Shown here: positions 1 to 6,745 of the stretch, in pieces
Position numbering within the stretch: the first letter of the stretch is position 1
Layout of the letters: each line of letters begins with the position of its first letter
Source: Candidatus Scatomorpha stercoravium
Lineage (GTDB): Bacteria; Bacillota; Clostridia; Oscillospirales; Oscillospiraceae
NCBI GenBank assembly: GCA_018716005.1
Contig: DVKN01000184.1
Location: forward strand, 1-7,041
Reading direction: 5' to 3'
Length of the DNA: 7,041 bases
Translations under genes and position numbers: made by a program
The notes under the pieces: generated by a model
What the model saw: only the letters and a program-made list of their open reading frames with translations
What the model was told of the DNA's origin: nothing
The model's database searches: none

Positions 1-1538
1 CCCATGCCGAGGATGATGCAGCAGATCATGGTCAGCACGAGGCCGACGAACACGTTGCCGCCGGAGAGGGCGATGACCGCGTTGATAAGGCGGCTGCCGA
101 GGCCGGTGACGGTGATGCAGCCGGCGATGATGCCCGCGATGCCGCAGGCGACGGCGACGGTTATCGTGCCGCGCGCGCCGGCCGCGAGGGCCTCGAAGAA
201 GCGCTTGGGCGTAATCCGGTTGTCCTTATCGAAGAGGCTCGCAATGACGGCCACGACGATGGCGATGGAGGCGCTGACCTGGATGGAGCGGGTGCTGGAG
301 CTGACGAGGTAAATGAGGATGATCAGCGGGGCCAGCAGGTAGACCTTCTTGACGAGCTCGGTGAACTTCGGCAGCTCGGCGCGGGGGATGCCGCGCAGGC
401 CGTTCTTCTTCGCCTCGAGGTGGACGGCGATGAAGATGCCGAGGAAGTAGAGTATGGCGGGCAGTATCGCCTGGACGGCTATCTGGCTGTACGGCTCCTG
501 GACGTACTCCGTCATGAGGAAGGCCGCCGCGCCCATGATTGGCGGCATTATCTGGCCGCCCGTCGAGGCCGCGGCCTCGACCGCGCCGGCGAATTCCGGC
601 TTGTAGCCGGTCTTCTTCATCAGCGGTATCGTGATGGAGCCGGAGCCGACGGTGTTCGCGACGGAGGAGCCGGAGACCATGCCCTCGAGGGCGCTGGCCA
701 CGACGGCGACCTTGGCCGGGCCGCCGGAGGCGGAGCCCGCGACGGAGTTCGCCAAATCAATAAAGAAGTTCGCGATGCCCGTCCTCTCCAGGAAGGCTCC
801 GAAGATGATGAATACGACGATGAACTTCGCGCAGACGCTCACCGGGGTGTTGAAGACGCCGTCGCGCGAATAGAAGAGCGCGTGGATGACGGCGTTGAGG
901 TTCTTGCCGCTCGCGAAGGTGTATATGAGCAGCGCGCCGGCGACGCAGAGTATGGGCAGGCCCACGCAGCGGCGGCAGAGCTCGATGAGCGACAGGATAC
1001 CGATGATGCCGATGACGACGTAGAGCGGGGTCATCTTTATCGGGCTGGTGAGGACCTGGCTCAGGCTGTCGTACATGATGGCGTAGTAGAAGAACGCGCC
1101 GGAGCCGACGAGCATGAGCACGACGTCGTACCAGGGCAGGGAGTTGACCTTGACGTGCTTCTTGCTGGCGGGGTAGGTGAGGTAGCCGAGGATTATCATG
1201 CATCCCACGAAGATGGGCAGGCGCACTTCCTCGCTGGCGCGGGACCACAGCGTGGCGTAGATGCAGTAGGCGGAGAACAGGGCCATGAGTATGTCGACGG
1301 CTATCTTGGCCTTGCCGTCCCAGAGGCGCGTGTTCGACTCGCGGTCGTACTTGCGCATTATGGCCTCGACGTCCTCCATGGTGCCGACGTCGACGTCGTC
1401 GAAGGCGCCCTTCTTCTCCTCCGGGTCGAAGGTCGCGCCGTCGAAGTCCTTGACATGGGGCTCCTCGTAGTGAGGCTGTACCGGGCTCTCCGTGTCGGTC
1501 ACGTTGTTGCCCAGCATCCTCTTTTTCTCTTCATGCAT
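1..1538 (-). CDS. TRAP transporter fused permease (DctQ/DctM-like), C-terminus cut by the window edge
   Basis: Inner-membrane permease of a TAXI-type TRAP (tripartite ATP-independent periplasmic) transporter, which imports a solute handed over by the binding protein, using an ion gradient. The frame is open from ATG at 1538 to the left edge: 512 complete residues and no stop. Residues 1-75 are hydrophilic and acidic, and contain KYDRESNTR (63-71), a motif I associate with this family. Many hydrophobic segments follow from about residue 78. The DctM-like core has GMVSGSSVANTVGSGS (286-301), IPLMKKTGY (304-312) and GGQIMPPIMGAAAFLM (327-342). The visible end, ILGMG, usually precedes LPT in relatives. 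The start is fixed by AGGAGG at 1546-1551, seven bases upstream. The binding-protein gene lies 84 bp upstream on the same strand, which supports one transport operon. The substrate cannot be read from sequence; TAXI systems are linked to glutamate and other organic acids. Family call is firm, substrate unknown. Confidence 0.95.
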   Translation of the reverse strand, partial: MHEEKKRMLGNNVTDTESPVQPHYEEPHVKDFDGATFDPEEKKGAFDDVDVGTMEDVEAIMRKYDRESNTRLWDGKAKIAVDILMALFSAYCIYATLWSRASEEVRLPIFVGCMIILGYLTYPASKKHVKVNSLPWYDVVLMLVGSGAFFYYAIMYDSLSQVLTSPIKMTPLYVVIGIIGILSLIELCRRCVGLPILCVAGALLIYTFASGKNLNAVIHALFYSRDGVFNTPVSVCAKFIVVFIIFGAFLERTGIANFFIDLANSVAGSASGGPAKVAVVASALEGMVSGSSVANTVGSGSITIPLMKKTGYKPEFAGAVEAAASTGGQIMPPIMGAAAFLMTEYVQEPYSQIAVQAILPAILYFLGIFIAVHLEAKKNGLRGIPRAELPKFTELVKKVYLLAPLIILIYLVSSSTRSIQVSASIAIVVAVIASLFDKDNRITPKRFFEALAAGARGTITVAVACGIAGIIAGCITVTGLGSRLINAVIALSGGNVFVGLVLTMICCIILGM

Positions 1539-1561
1539 TGACTTTCCTCCTCATGCGCAAG

Positions 1562-1586
1562 CCGCGGCGCCTTGGCGGCGCCGCGG
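1562..1586 (-). promoter_or_regulatory. GC-rich intercistronic stem-loop between binding-protein and permease genes
   Basis: Perfect 10-bp inverted repeat, CCGCGGCGCC at 1562-1571 and GGCGCCGCGG at 1577-1586, with a 5-base loop. It sits in the 84-bp gap, 36 bases past the stop of the binding-protein gene and just before the permease ribosome binding site. On the transcribed minus strand no T-run follows it, so it does not look like a standard intrinsic terminator. By inference it may protect the 3' end of the upstream message, or partly block read-through, giving more binding protein than permease. The structure is seen; the function is inferred. Confidence 0.7.
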
Positions 1587-1622
1587 GTGCGCTTTAAACT
1601 TTGCGTAGACGGTATCCCGGCC

Positions 1623-2663
1623 TCAGGCGGCGGGAACCTCGAAGCCCTGCTCGGAGAAGAAGCGGGCCGCGCCCTCGTTGTAGGGGACGCTGGTGATGGA
1701 GGCGCCGAACTCGACGCTCATCTCGGCGGCCTTGGCGTGGCTAATCTTGTCCGCGTTCTGGAAGAGAGTGTAGACAATGGTGTAGGCCACGTCGGGGTCG
1801 AGGTCGTCCGCGCCGATAAGCACGGCGCTGATGGCGACGGTGGTGCAGTCCTCATCGGTGCCGTAGACGTCCTTGGAGATGGTGTAGGCGCTGTAGTAGG
1901 GGCTGGACTCGATGAGGGCGTCGATGTGCTCCTGGTCGAGGCTGACGAGGTAGACGTCGTTGCTGGTGGCGAGCTGGACAATAGAGGTCGTGGGCGCGCC
2001 GGCGACGATGAAGGCGGCGTCAATCTTGCCGTCCTGCAGGCTCTCGACGCTGTTGTCGAAGTCCTGGTACACGGGGTTGACATCCTCCTCGGTCAGGCCG
2101 TAGGCGCCGAGGACGTCAATGGCGTTGAAGTACACGCCCGAGCCGCGCGCGCCGATGGAGACGTACTTGCCCTCCAGGTCGGCGACGGTCTTAATCTCGG
2201 GGTCGAGGGTGACTATCTGCACCTGCTCCATGTAGAGCGCGGCGAGGGTGGAGAAGCCGGTCAGCGGCGCGGGGTTGCCGCTGGCGTCGACGAAGAGGCG
2301 GGTGCCGTTGTAGGCGTAGTCCATGACGTCGGACTGGACGAAGCCGAGCTGCTGCTCGTCGCCGTCGACCATCTCAATGTTGGCCTGGCTGCCGTCGGAG
2401 GTGACGGCGGTAATGTTCACGCCGGTGTTGTTGGAAATGTAGGTGGCGAAGGTGCTGCCGAAGCCGTAGTAGGTTCCGGTGGAGCTGCCGGTGCCGAACT
2501 CAAGGCTGGCGCTGGCCTCGACGTCGGGGACGTCGGCGGGGGCGGCGGGAGTGGAGCTCGCGCCTTCGGTCTCAGCCGGGTCCTTGGTGGTGTCCGTGCC
2601 GCAGGCGGCGAGGGCGAACACCATGCAGAGCGCGAGCAGCAGTGCAAAGATACGCTTCTTCAT
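1623..2663 (-). CDS. TAXI family TRAP transporter solute-binding lipoprotein
   Basis: Extracytoplasmic binding protein that captures the solute for the neighbouring TRAP permease. It has 346 residues, near the usual length once the linker is counted. Residues 1-21 form a lipoprotein signal: MKKR, a hydrophobic core, then the lipobox L18-A19-A20-C21, so Cys21 should be lipidated and anchored to the membrane. A Ser/Thr/Pro/Ala-rich linker spans about 22-52. The TAXI fold shows FGTGSSTGTYYGFG (56-69), VTSDGSQANIEMV (87-99), a GFVQSDVMDYAYNG stretch (107-120) and the C-terminal PYNEGAARFFSEQGF (327-341). The start at 2663 is chosen because AGGAGG (2671-2676) lies seven bases before it and the signal peptide begins there. 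Its isoleucine codons differ from the neighbours: by hand count, 1 ATA among 19. It is probably co-expressed with the downstream permease from the promoter at 2728-2756. Confidence 0.95.
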   Translation of the reverse strand: MKKRIFALLLALCMVFALAACGTDTTKDPAETEGASSTPAAPADVPDVEASASLEFGTGSSTGTYYGFGSTFATYISNNTGVNITAVTSDGSQANIEMVDGDEQQLGFVQSDVMDYAYNGTRLFVDASGNPAPLTGFSTLAALYMEQVQIVTLDPEIKTVADLEGKYVSIGARGSGVYFNAIDVLGAYGLTEEDVNPVYQDFDNSVESLQDGKIDAAFIVAGAPTTSIVQLATSNDVYLVSLDQEHIDALIESSPYYSAYTISKDVYGTDEDCTTVAISAVLIGADDLDPDVAYTIVYTLFQNADKISHAKAAEMSVEFGASITSVPYNEGAARFFSEQGFEVPAA

Positions 2664-2670
2664 ATTATGT

Positions 2671-2676
2671 CCTCCT
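2671..2676 (-). promoter_or_regulatory. Ribosome binding site fixing the lipoprotein start
   Basis: AGGAGG on the minus strand, seven bases before ATG at 2663. It decides between this ATG and an in-frame TTG at 2711, which would place the site inside the coding sequence and put 16 residues in front of a standard lipoprotein signal. Confidence 0.9.
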
Positions 2677-2727
2677 ATGTCAGATTCATTTTGCAGTTTT
2701 CGAATCCGCAAATTTCATTACTTCCCC

Positions 2728-2756
2728 AGTATAACCCTATCCGCGCGGGATTTCAA
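2728..2756 (-). promoter_or_regulatory. Sigma-A-type promoter for the TAXI-TRAP operon
   Basis: On the minus strand, TTGAAA (-35, 2751-2756) and TATACT (-10, 2728-2733) are separated by exactly 17 bp, each box one base from consensus. Transcription should begin near 2721, leaving a leader of about 58 nt before ATG at 2663. The spacer is unusually GC-rich for this AT-rich gap and contains CCGCGCGG (2741-2748). This promoter lets the transport genes be transcribed independently of lysR upstream. No transcript data are available. Confidence 0.75.
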
Positions 2757-2784
2757 GAGTAAATATGAATAAATGTGGCCGAAA

Positions 2785-2804
2785 ATTGCAAAAGTTTTAG
2801 CAAT
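2785..2804. promoter_or_regulatory. Imperfect dyad upstream of the transport promoter, candidate LysR-type operator
   Basis: ATTGC (2785-2789) and GCAAT (2800-2804) flank a 10-bp centre; the whole 20-bp block matches its own reverse complement at 16 of 20 positions. It is centred about 73 bp upstream of the predicted transcription start near 2721, close to where LysR-type activators usually have their main recognition site (around -65). It overlaps the last codons and stop of the lysR gene. It also holds a T-N11-A pair (2787 and 2799), although that pair is not centred on the dyad. A weak terminator role is an alternative, since TTTTC follows on the minus strand, but the stem is short and AT-rich. 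Confidence 0.4.
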
Positions 2805-3684
2805 GTGATTCACGACTCGCCCTGACCCACTCCTTCGCGTACTCGGCGAAGCGCCTCGTGGCGGGCCCGGCCCTGTCCGCGTCGGGGAGACACAGGCCTA
2901 TCGTGCGCGCGGCGGGCGGGTCGAGCTCGAGGCAGCGGACGGCCTCGGAGCAGTTCTTGAGCAGGAGCTCGGGCATTATGCTCACGCCGAGCCCGCGCTC
3001 GACCATGGCGATGACGGCGTAGTCGTCCTTGGTGGTGTATTTCACGCGCGCGGCGGCGCCGACGGCCTCGAAGACGCCTCGGGCGTCGCGGTCGCTCGTC
3101 TCGAGCAGGCCGATGAAGGGCTCGCGCGCGAGCTCCTCCACGGGGAAGCGCTCCGCGCCCGCGAGGGGGTGCGAGGCGGGCACGACGGCGAGCAGCCTGT
3201 CGGCCGCGAGGGCCGCCGTCTCGCCCGCGAGCTTCGTGGGCAGGGAGACGAAGCCTATGTCGGCGCTGCCGTCGGAGAGCCACTGCTCGACGTCGTGATA
3301 GTCGCCGCTCATGAGCTTGAGCTCGACGCCGGGGTAGTCGGCCTGGAAGTCGGCGATAATCCCGGGCAGCCAGTGCACGCCGACGCTCGTGAAGGTGCCT
3401 ATCCGCACCGTGCCGCGGTCGAGGCCGCGTATGGCGCTCGCGGTCTGCTCGAGCCGCTCGCGCGAGGCGAGGATGCCGCGTATGGCGGGCAGGACGCGCT
3501 CGCCGTCGGCCGTCGTGGCCGCGCCGGCCCTGCCGCGGCGCAGCAGGGCGAAGCCCAGCTCCGACTCGAGCGAGCTTATCATGTGCGACACCGCGCTCTG
3601 CGTGACGCCGAGGCTCTCGGCCGCGCGGGTGATGCTCCCGAGCTCCACGGCGCGCATGAAGGCCTCATATTTGCTGACGGGCAC
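2797..3684 (-). CDS. LysR family transcriptional regulator
   Basis: Cytoplasmic DNA-binding regulator, usually a tetramer whose activity changes when a small molecule binds. At 295 residues it is full length for the family. The N-terminal winged helix-turn-helix covers about residues 4-60, with the classic stretch SITRAAESLGVTQSAVSHMI (17-36) and the wing SELGFALLRR (41-50). A linker helix at about 65-90 leads to the effector-binding domain (91-290), beginning GTVRIGTFTSVGVHWLP and ending with an ETS and GLGVSIMPE region typical of the fold. The start is GTG at 3684, backed by GGAGGT (3693-3698) eight bases upstream. A second purine-rich GGAGGG (3687-3692) lies too close to be the main site. 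The gene is 18 bp downstream of the DUF2804 gene on the same strand and upstream of the TAXI-TRAP genes. By inference it controls that operon. Its effector is unknown. Confidence 0.95.
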   Translation of the reverse strand: MPVSKYEAFMRAVELGSITRAAESLGVTQSAVSHMISSLESELGFALLRRGRAGAATTADGERVLPAIRGILASRERLEQTASAIRGLDRGTVRIGTFTSVGVHWLPGIIADFQADYPGVELKLMSGDYHDVEQWLSDGSADIGFVSLPTKLAGETAALAADRLLAVVPASHPLAGAERFPVEELAREPFIGLLETSDRDARGVFEAVGAAARVKYTTKDDYAVIAMVERGLGVSIMPELLLKNCSEAVRCLELDPPAARTIGLCLPDADRAGPATRRFAEYAKEWVRASRESHC

Positions 3685-3702
3685 AGCCCTCCACCTCCGT
3701 CC

Positions 3703-4731
3703 TTACCATTTGTTCACCACGCGCTCGGCGAAGCCGGGGAAATCGCGCAGCTTTATCCTGCGGCCGTTGTCCAGCACGGCCGTGCCCGTGAAGAGCCCGA
3801 AGACCTGGTGCTGCTCGCTCCTGAGGAGCTTCGCGTCTATGTCGGCGCTGCGGTCCAGGACGGGCTTGAAGTCCATCTCGAAGCGGCTGTCGTCGCTGGT
3901 GATGGTCCAGGGGGCGAGGTAGTCGAACTCGCCGGCCCGGCGCGGGATGTTGAAGGTGACGCGGGAGAGCTTGTGGAGCTTCCCGTCGTAGAAGAGGGCG
4001 TTCTCGCTGGCGGCCGAGGTGTCCCCGAAGCCGTAGCCCAGGTTGAAGCCGAAGGGGACGCCCTCCGCCTCGCCCGAGGCGCTGCCCCAGTACCAGGTGT
4101 TGGAGTAGGTCCAGACGCCGCGGCCCCAGTCCAGCACGGCGAAGGAGTCCGCCGGCTCGAAGGCGTAGCTCCGCCCGCGGACGGACACCGTGCCCGAGGC
4201 CCTCATGCAGTTTATCTTCTGGTTGTAGTAGAAGTGCGCCCTCTTGCGGAAGGGCGTGCACATCACGATGCTCTCCCCCGGCTCGCGCGTGAGGACGATT
4301 TCGCCCTTAATGGGCAGGCTGCCGAGGAAGTTGTCCATCCGGAAGCTCAGGAGCCTGCCGCCCACGATGTGGCGGAAGGAAATCTCGTAGCCGCGGCCCT
4401 TCGCGCGCACGTCGCCGGTCTCGGAGCTCTCGGGCATATGCCGGCGGCCGAGGGGCAGGACGCACATGGGCGAGGCGGTGTGCTGCCAGAGGTTCTCGAG
4501 GTCTATGAAGCTCACCGAGTCGAGGCCCATGTAGCCGTTGTCGGCCACGGTGAGCGCGAGGGCGAAGCGGCCGTTGCTGACGAGGTAGTAGTCCCACTCC
4601 TTTATGCGCAGCGCGCCGGCCTTCACGTCGGCGCGGCGGTATACGGGCAGCAGGCGGCGGGCGAAGCCTGGCTCGGCGATGTTGCCCTTCGCGTCCAGGA
4701 GCGGGCGGGGGCGGGTTATCTCATGCTGCAT
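3703..4731 (-). CDS. DUF2804 domain-containing protein
   Basis: A 342-residue protein matching the DUF2804 family, whose biochemical role I do not know. Family-like motifs run along the whole length: RIKEWDYYLV (42-51), NQKINCMRASG (170-180), LDWGRGVWTYSNTWYWGSASG (200-220), FGFNLGYGFGD (227-237), PWTITSDDSRFEM (274-286) and QVFGLFTGTAVLDNG (309-323). There is no signal peptide or membrane segment, so it is probably cytoplasmic. The protein is rich in aromatic residues and predicted beta strand, suggesting a barrel-like fold (inference). The ATG at 4731 overlaps the stop of the helicase-loader gene by one base (TGATG), which points to translational coupling. A TTG at 4734 is a possible alternative start one codon earlier; AAGGAG upstream is 11 bases from the ATG and 8 from the TTG. 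Pairing with replication genes is likely positional rather than functional, but this is untested. Confidence 0.9.
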   Translation of the reverse strand: MQHEITRPRPLLDAKGNIAEPGFARRLLPVYRRADVKAGALRIKEWDYYLVSNGRFALALTVADNGYMGLDSVSFIDLENLWQHTASPMCVLPLGRRHMPESSETGDVRAKGRGYEISFRHIVGGRLLSFRMDNFLGSLPIKGEIVLTREPGESIVMCTPFRKRAHFYYNQKINCMRASGTVSVRGRSYAFEPADSFAVLDWGRGVWTYSNTWYWGSASGEAEGVPFGFNLGYGFGDTSAASENALFYDGKLHKLSRVTFNIPRRAGEFDYLAPWTITSDDSRFEMDFKPVLDRSADIDAKLLRSEQHQVFGLFTGTAVLDNGRRIKLRDFPGFAERVVNKW

Positions 4732-5738
4732 CAAAGGCCACGCTCCTTCTTTATCCGGCGTATGTCGCTGCCGGCGAACACGAGCAGCTCATACTCGCCC
4801 GCGAGGCGCGAGGCCGTCTGCGGGCCGTAGCGGCGCTCTATCTGGGCGTCGTCGAGGTTCGTCGAGATTATCGTCTGGCGCGAGGCGGCGAGCCGCCCGT
4901 TCACGAGCTGGTAGAGGGCCGAAACGGTGAAGCTCGTCGTCATCTCCGTGCCCAGGTCGTCGAGTATCATGAGGTCGCAGCCCATGTACTCGCGCACCTT
5001 CGCCGCGGCGGCGGCCGCCTCGGCGGCGTCGCGGGAGAAGCGCTCCTTCTCGAATTCGCCGAGCGCCGCCGGGGCGCTCTCATAGGCGACGGAGAAGCCG
5101 CGCGCGGCCGCCTCCCGGGCTATGCAGGCCGAGAGGAAGGTCTTGCCGAGGCCGGGCCCGCCGCGGAAGATGAGGCTCGGCGACGAGCGCGAGAGGCCCC
5201 GCGCCCAGGTGCGGCAGGTCTCGAAGACGAGGCGCATCGTCTCCCTCGGCGAGGCCCCGCCGAGGGCCGGGTCGGGCTCCGCGCTGTAGAAGTCGAGCCG
5301 GAAATTCTCGAAGCTCTCCCCGCCGTCCCGCATGAGCCCGGAGAGTTCGCGCGTCAGGAGGGCCTTGTATTCCCTTATGAGGCACTCGCAGGGCTCGCCG
5401 TCCACATAGCCGGAGTCATGGCAGGCGGCGCAGGTGTATATCTCGTCCGTATAGTCCGCGGGGAGGCCGGCGGCGCGCAGGAGCTCCGCCCGCTCGGCCT
5501 GAAGCGCGAGGTTCGCCCCGCGCAGCGCGGCGAGCTTCCCCGGCGCGTCCGGCTCGCGGCTGAAGGTGAGCGCGCACAGCTCCGCCATCTGCCGGCGCAG
5601 CGCGGCGTCTATCTCGCCGACGCGGGGTATGCGCGCCTTTACGCGCGCGGCGCGCCGCTCGCGCTCGGCCTCGTTGGCCTGCCGCCGCTCCGCGAGCGCT
5701 CCCCGCGCGCGGGCCAGCAGGGCCGGGTTATATGCCAT
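4731..5738 (-). CDS. DnaI/DnaC-type helicase loader, AAA+ ATPase
   Basis: ATPase that loads the replicative DNA helicase at origins or restart sites; 335 residues. Residues 10-90 are charged and probably helical, with a possible coiled coil, as in the helicase-binding half of DnaI-like loaders. A four-cysteine cluster follows, C103-x2-C106 and C117-x-C119, in the sequence CAACHDSGYVDGEPCEC, likely a zinc site. The AAA+ domain has Walker A GGPGLGKT (193-200), Walker B LMILDD (256-261) followed by LGTE, a sensor-1 STN (292-294), and R302/R303 and R311 in the region expected for the arginine finger and sensor 2. An alanine run (242-246) lies between the Walker motifs. ATG at 5738 is preceded by GAGGAG only two bases away, a tight spacing, but no better in-frame start is nearby. 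It follows the DnaD-domain gene by 14 bp and overlaps the DUF2804 gene. IstB-type transposon ATPases are related, but no transposase is present, so a chromosomal loader is favoured. Confidence 0.93.
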   Translation of the reverse strand: MAYNPALLARARGALAERRQANEAERERRAARVKARIPRVGEIDAALRRQMAELCALTFSREPDAPGKLAALRGANLALQAERAELLRAAGLPADYTDEIYTCAACHDSGYVDGEPCECLIREYKALLTRELSGLMRDGGESFENFRLDFYSAEPDPALGGASPRETMRLVFETCRTWARGLSRSSPSLIFRGGPGLGKTFLSACIAREAAARGFSVAYESAPAALGEFEKERFSRDAAEAAAAAAKVREYMGCDLMILDDLGTEMTTSFTVSALYQLVNGRLAASRQTIISTNLDDAQIERRYGPQTASRLAGEYELLVFAGSDIRRIKKERGL

Positions 5739-5752
5739 TGCTCCTCACCGCC

Positions 5753-6679
5753 TTATCCTTTCCTGAGTTTATCGTAGAGGCGCTTCATGCGCTCGAGCTC
5801 CTCGGCGCGCACCTCCGCGCCCGGGCGCGAAACCGGGGCGGACTGCCGGCGGCGGGGCGCGTCGCCGCGCTCTATCTCCTCCGGCGTGTGCAGGCCCTTC
5901 TCGTGCCAGCTGCGGACTATCCTGTCCATGTAATTCCACTTGAGCGAGCCCGTGTTCGTGACCGTCCGGTCGTAGGCGAGCTCGAGCGCCTCGGGCCGGA
6001 AGCCGAGCTCGAGCCAGCCCTCGATATACCTCCGCTCCGTCGGAGAGAGCTGCCGGTCGCGTATGCCGAAGGCCCGGCGCAGCTGCTCTATGGCGCCGCG
6101 CTGCTCCTCGCGCGCGCGGATGTACTCGTCCGCCTGCTCGAGCGTCATTATCTCGCGGTTCACCCAGACGTAGGCCTCGCGCTCTATCTGGCGCATATTC
6201 GGCACGCGCCCGGGCCCGTAGCGGCGGCGGCATTCCTCGGCGCAGTGGTGCAGCAGCACCATTATGACGTCGGCGGGCAGGCCGAGGTAGTCGTAAATGC
6301 CGAAGAGCGTGCGCGTATCCGCCCCAGAGAGGGCGTGGCCGAGGATGCTCTCGCACTCGGCGAGCACGTCCCGGAAGCCGCCGTCCGAGCGCGTGCGGCT
6401 CACAATCTCCTCCGCCGTGTACTCGGGGAGGCCCTCCGCCTTTTCCTCCGCCCCGCCCGTGACGAGGCCGAGGGCGCGCAGCTTGTCCGCCGCCGCCTTG
6501 AGGCGCTTCGCCGTCATTCCCAGCGCGCGGCAGAGCTCCGGCGCCGGGGCGCTCCCGCGGCGGGCGAAGTATATGTAGAGCAGCGCGCAGTCGCCGTCGC
6601 CGCTCTCTATCAGCTTGTCCGCGGCCTCAGCCGGCATGGAGCAAACCTCCGCGCTGAGCCTGTAGCCCCTCTCTTCCAT
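5753..6679 (-). CDS. DnaD domain-containing replication initiation/restart protein
   Basis: Primosome-type protein that helps recruit helicase loader and helicase to DNA; 308 residues. A winged-helix-like N-terminal region spans about 30-75 (PELCRALGMTAKRLKAAADKLRALGLV). Two DnaD-like helical domains follow: one at about 98-185, and a C-terminal one at about 210-268. The latter carries the diagnostic YxxxIxxxW motif as Y250, I254 and W258, then HEKGLHTPEEI. The tail (about 270-308) is basic and ends in a charged helix. ATG at 6679 has GAGG six bases upstream, in a 5' leader of about 30 nt. The loader gene begins 14 bp downstream, a neighbour order that fits a functional pair. Isoleucine is mostly ATA here (9 of 14 by hand count) despite high GC. 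A phage-type DnaD-like protein is possible, but no phage genes surround it. Confidence 0.93.
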   Translation of the reverse strand: MEERGYRLSAEVCSMPAEAADKLIESGDGDCALLYIYFARRGSAPAPELCRALGMTAKRLKAAADKLRALGLVTGGAEEKAEGLPEYTAEEIVSRTRSDGGFRDVLAECESILGHALSGADTRTLFGIYDYLGLPADVIMVLLHHCAEECRRRYGPGRVPNMRQIEREAYVWVNREIMTLEQADEYIRAREEQRGAIEQLRRAFGIRDRQLSPTERRYIEGWLELGFRPEALELAYDRTVTNTGSLKWNYMDRIVRSWHEKGLHTPEEIERGDAPRRRQSAPVSRPGAEVRAEELERMKRLYDKLRKG

Positions 6680-6715
6680 GTGACGCCTCGCAAAAAATTT
6701 AATGTTTGGACATAT

Positions 6716-6744
6716 ATTTTATCATCTTTTCAGCCTTGCCGCAA
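6716..6744 (-). promoter_or_regulatory. Extended -10 promoter driving the dnaD-domain gene cluster
   Basis: Minus strand: -35-like TTGCGG (6739-6744), 17-bp spacer, TGA immediately before TAAAAT (-10, 6716-6721). The -10 has five of six consensus bases and the TGn extension compensates for a weak -35. Predicted start near 6709, leader about 30 nt. It probably serves dnaD, the loader, DUF2804 and perhaps lysR. Confidence 0.65.
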
Positions 6745-6745
6745 G
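6735..6745. repeat. Palindrome CTTGC-C-GCAAG at the centre of the divergent promoter
   Basis: Perfect 5-bp arms around one base, centre at 6740. Each arm supplies part of one -35 box: TTGCCG for the plus strand and TTGCGG for the minus strand, overlapping by three bases. It may simply be the shared RNA polymerase contact, or also a repressor site. Confidence 0.6.

Noticed and set aside
757..1248. Minus-strand frame of 163 codons within the permease gene
   Set aside because: It is an alternate frame of the permease. The product is Arg/His/Pro-rich, while the overlapping permease frame encodes membrane segments and family motifs.
2664..2711. Longer lipoprotein starting at TTG 2711
   Set aside because: It has no ribosome binding site and would translate through the AGGAGG at 2671-2676. 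The extra 16 residues would sit in front of a standard MKKR signal peptide.
2686..2718. Ten-residue leader peptide (ATG at 2718) in the transport operon leader
   Set aside because: Its start lies only about three bases from the predicted transcription start, so it has no ribosome binding site. Its sequence shows no regulatory run of codons.
420..2762. Plus-strand open frames 420-1541 and 1572-2762 opposite the TRAP genes
   Set aside because: Both are compositional shadows of the permease and binding-protein genes, rich in Asp, Gly, Val and Ala, without domain signatures.
2781..2804. Intrinsic terminator after lysR
   Set aside because: A five-bp AT-rich stem with a mismatch, followed by only four Ts and a C, is too weak to call. 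The dyad is better explained as a candidate operator.
3169..4830. Plus-strand open frame of 553 codons opposite lysR and DUF2804
   Set aside because: It is antisense to two genes with clear family motifs. Its translation is a low-complexity mix of Ala, Gly, Val, Glu and Arg with no recognisable domain. Long antisense frames are expected in GC-rich DNA.
4731..5738. IstB-type transposition helper ATPase
   Set aside because: There is no adjacent transposase or terminal inverted repeats, and the DnaD-domain gene directly upstream and the cysteine cluster fit a chromosomal helicase loader.
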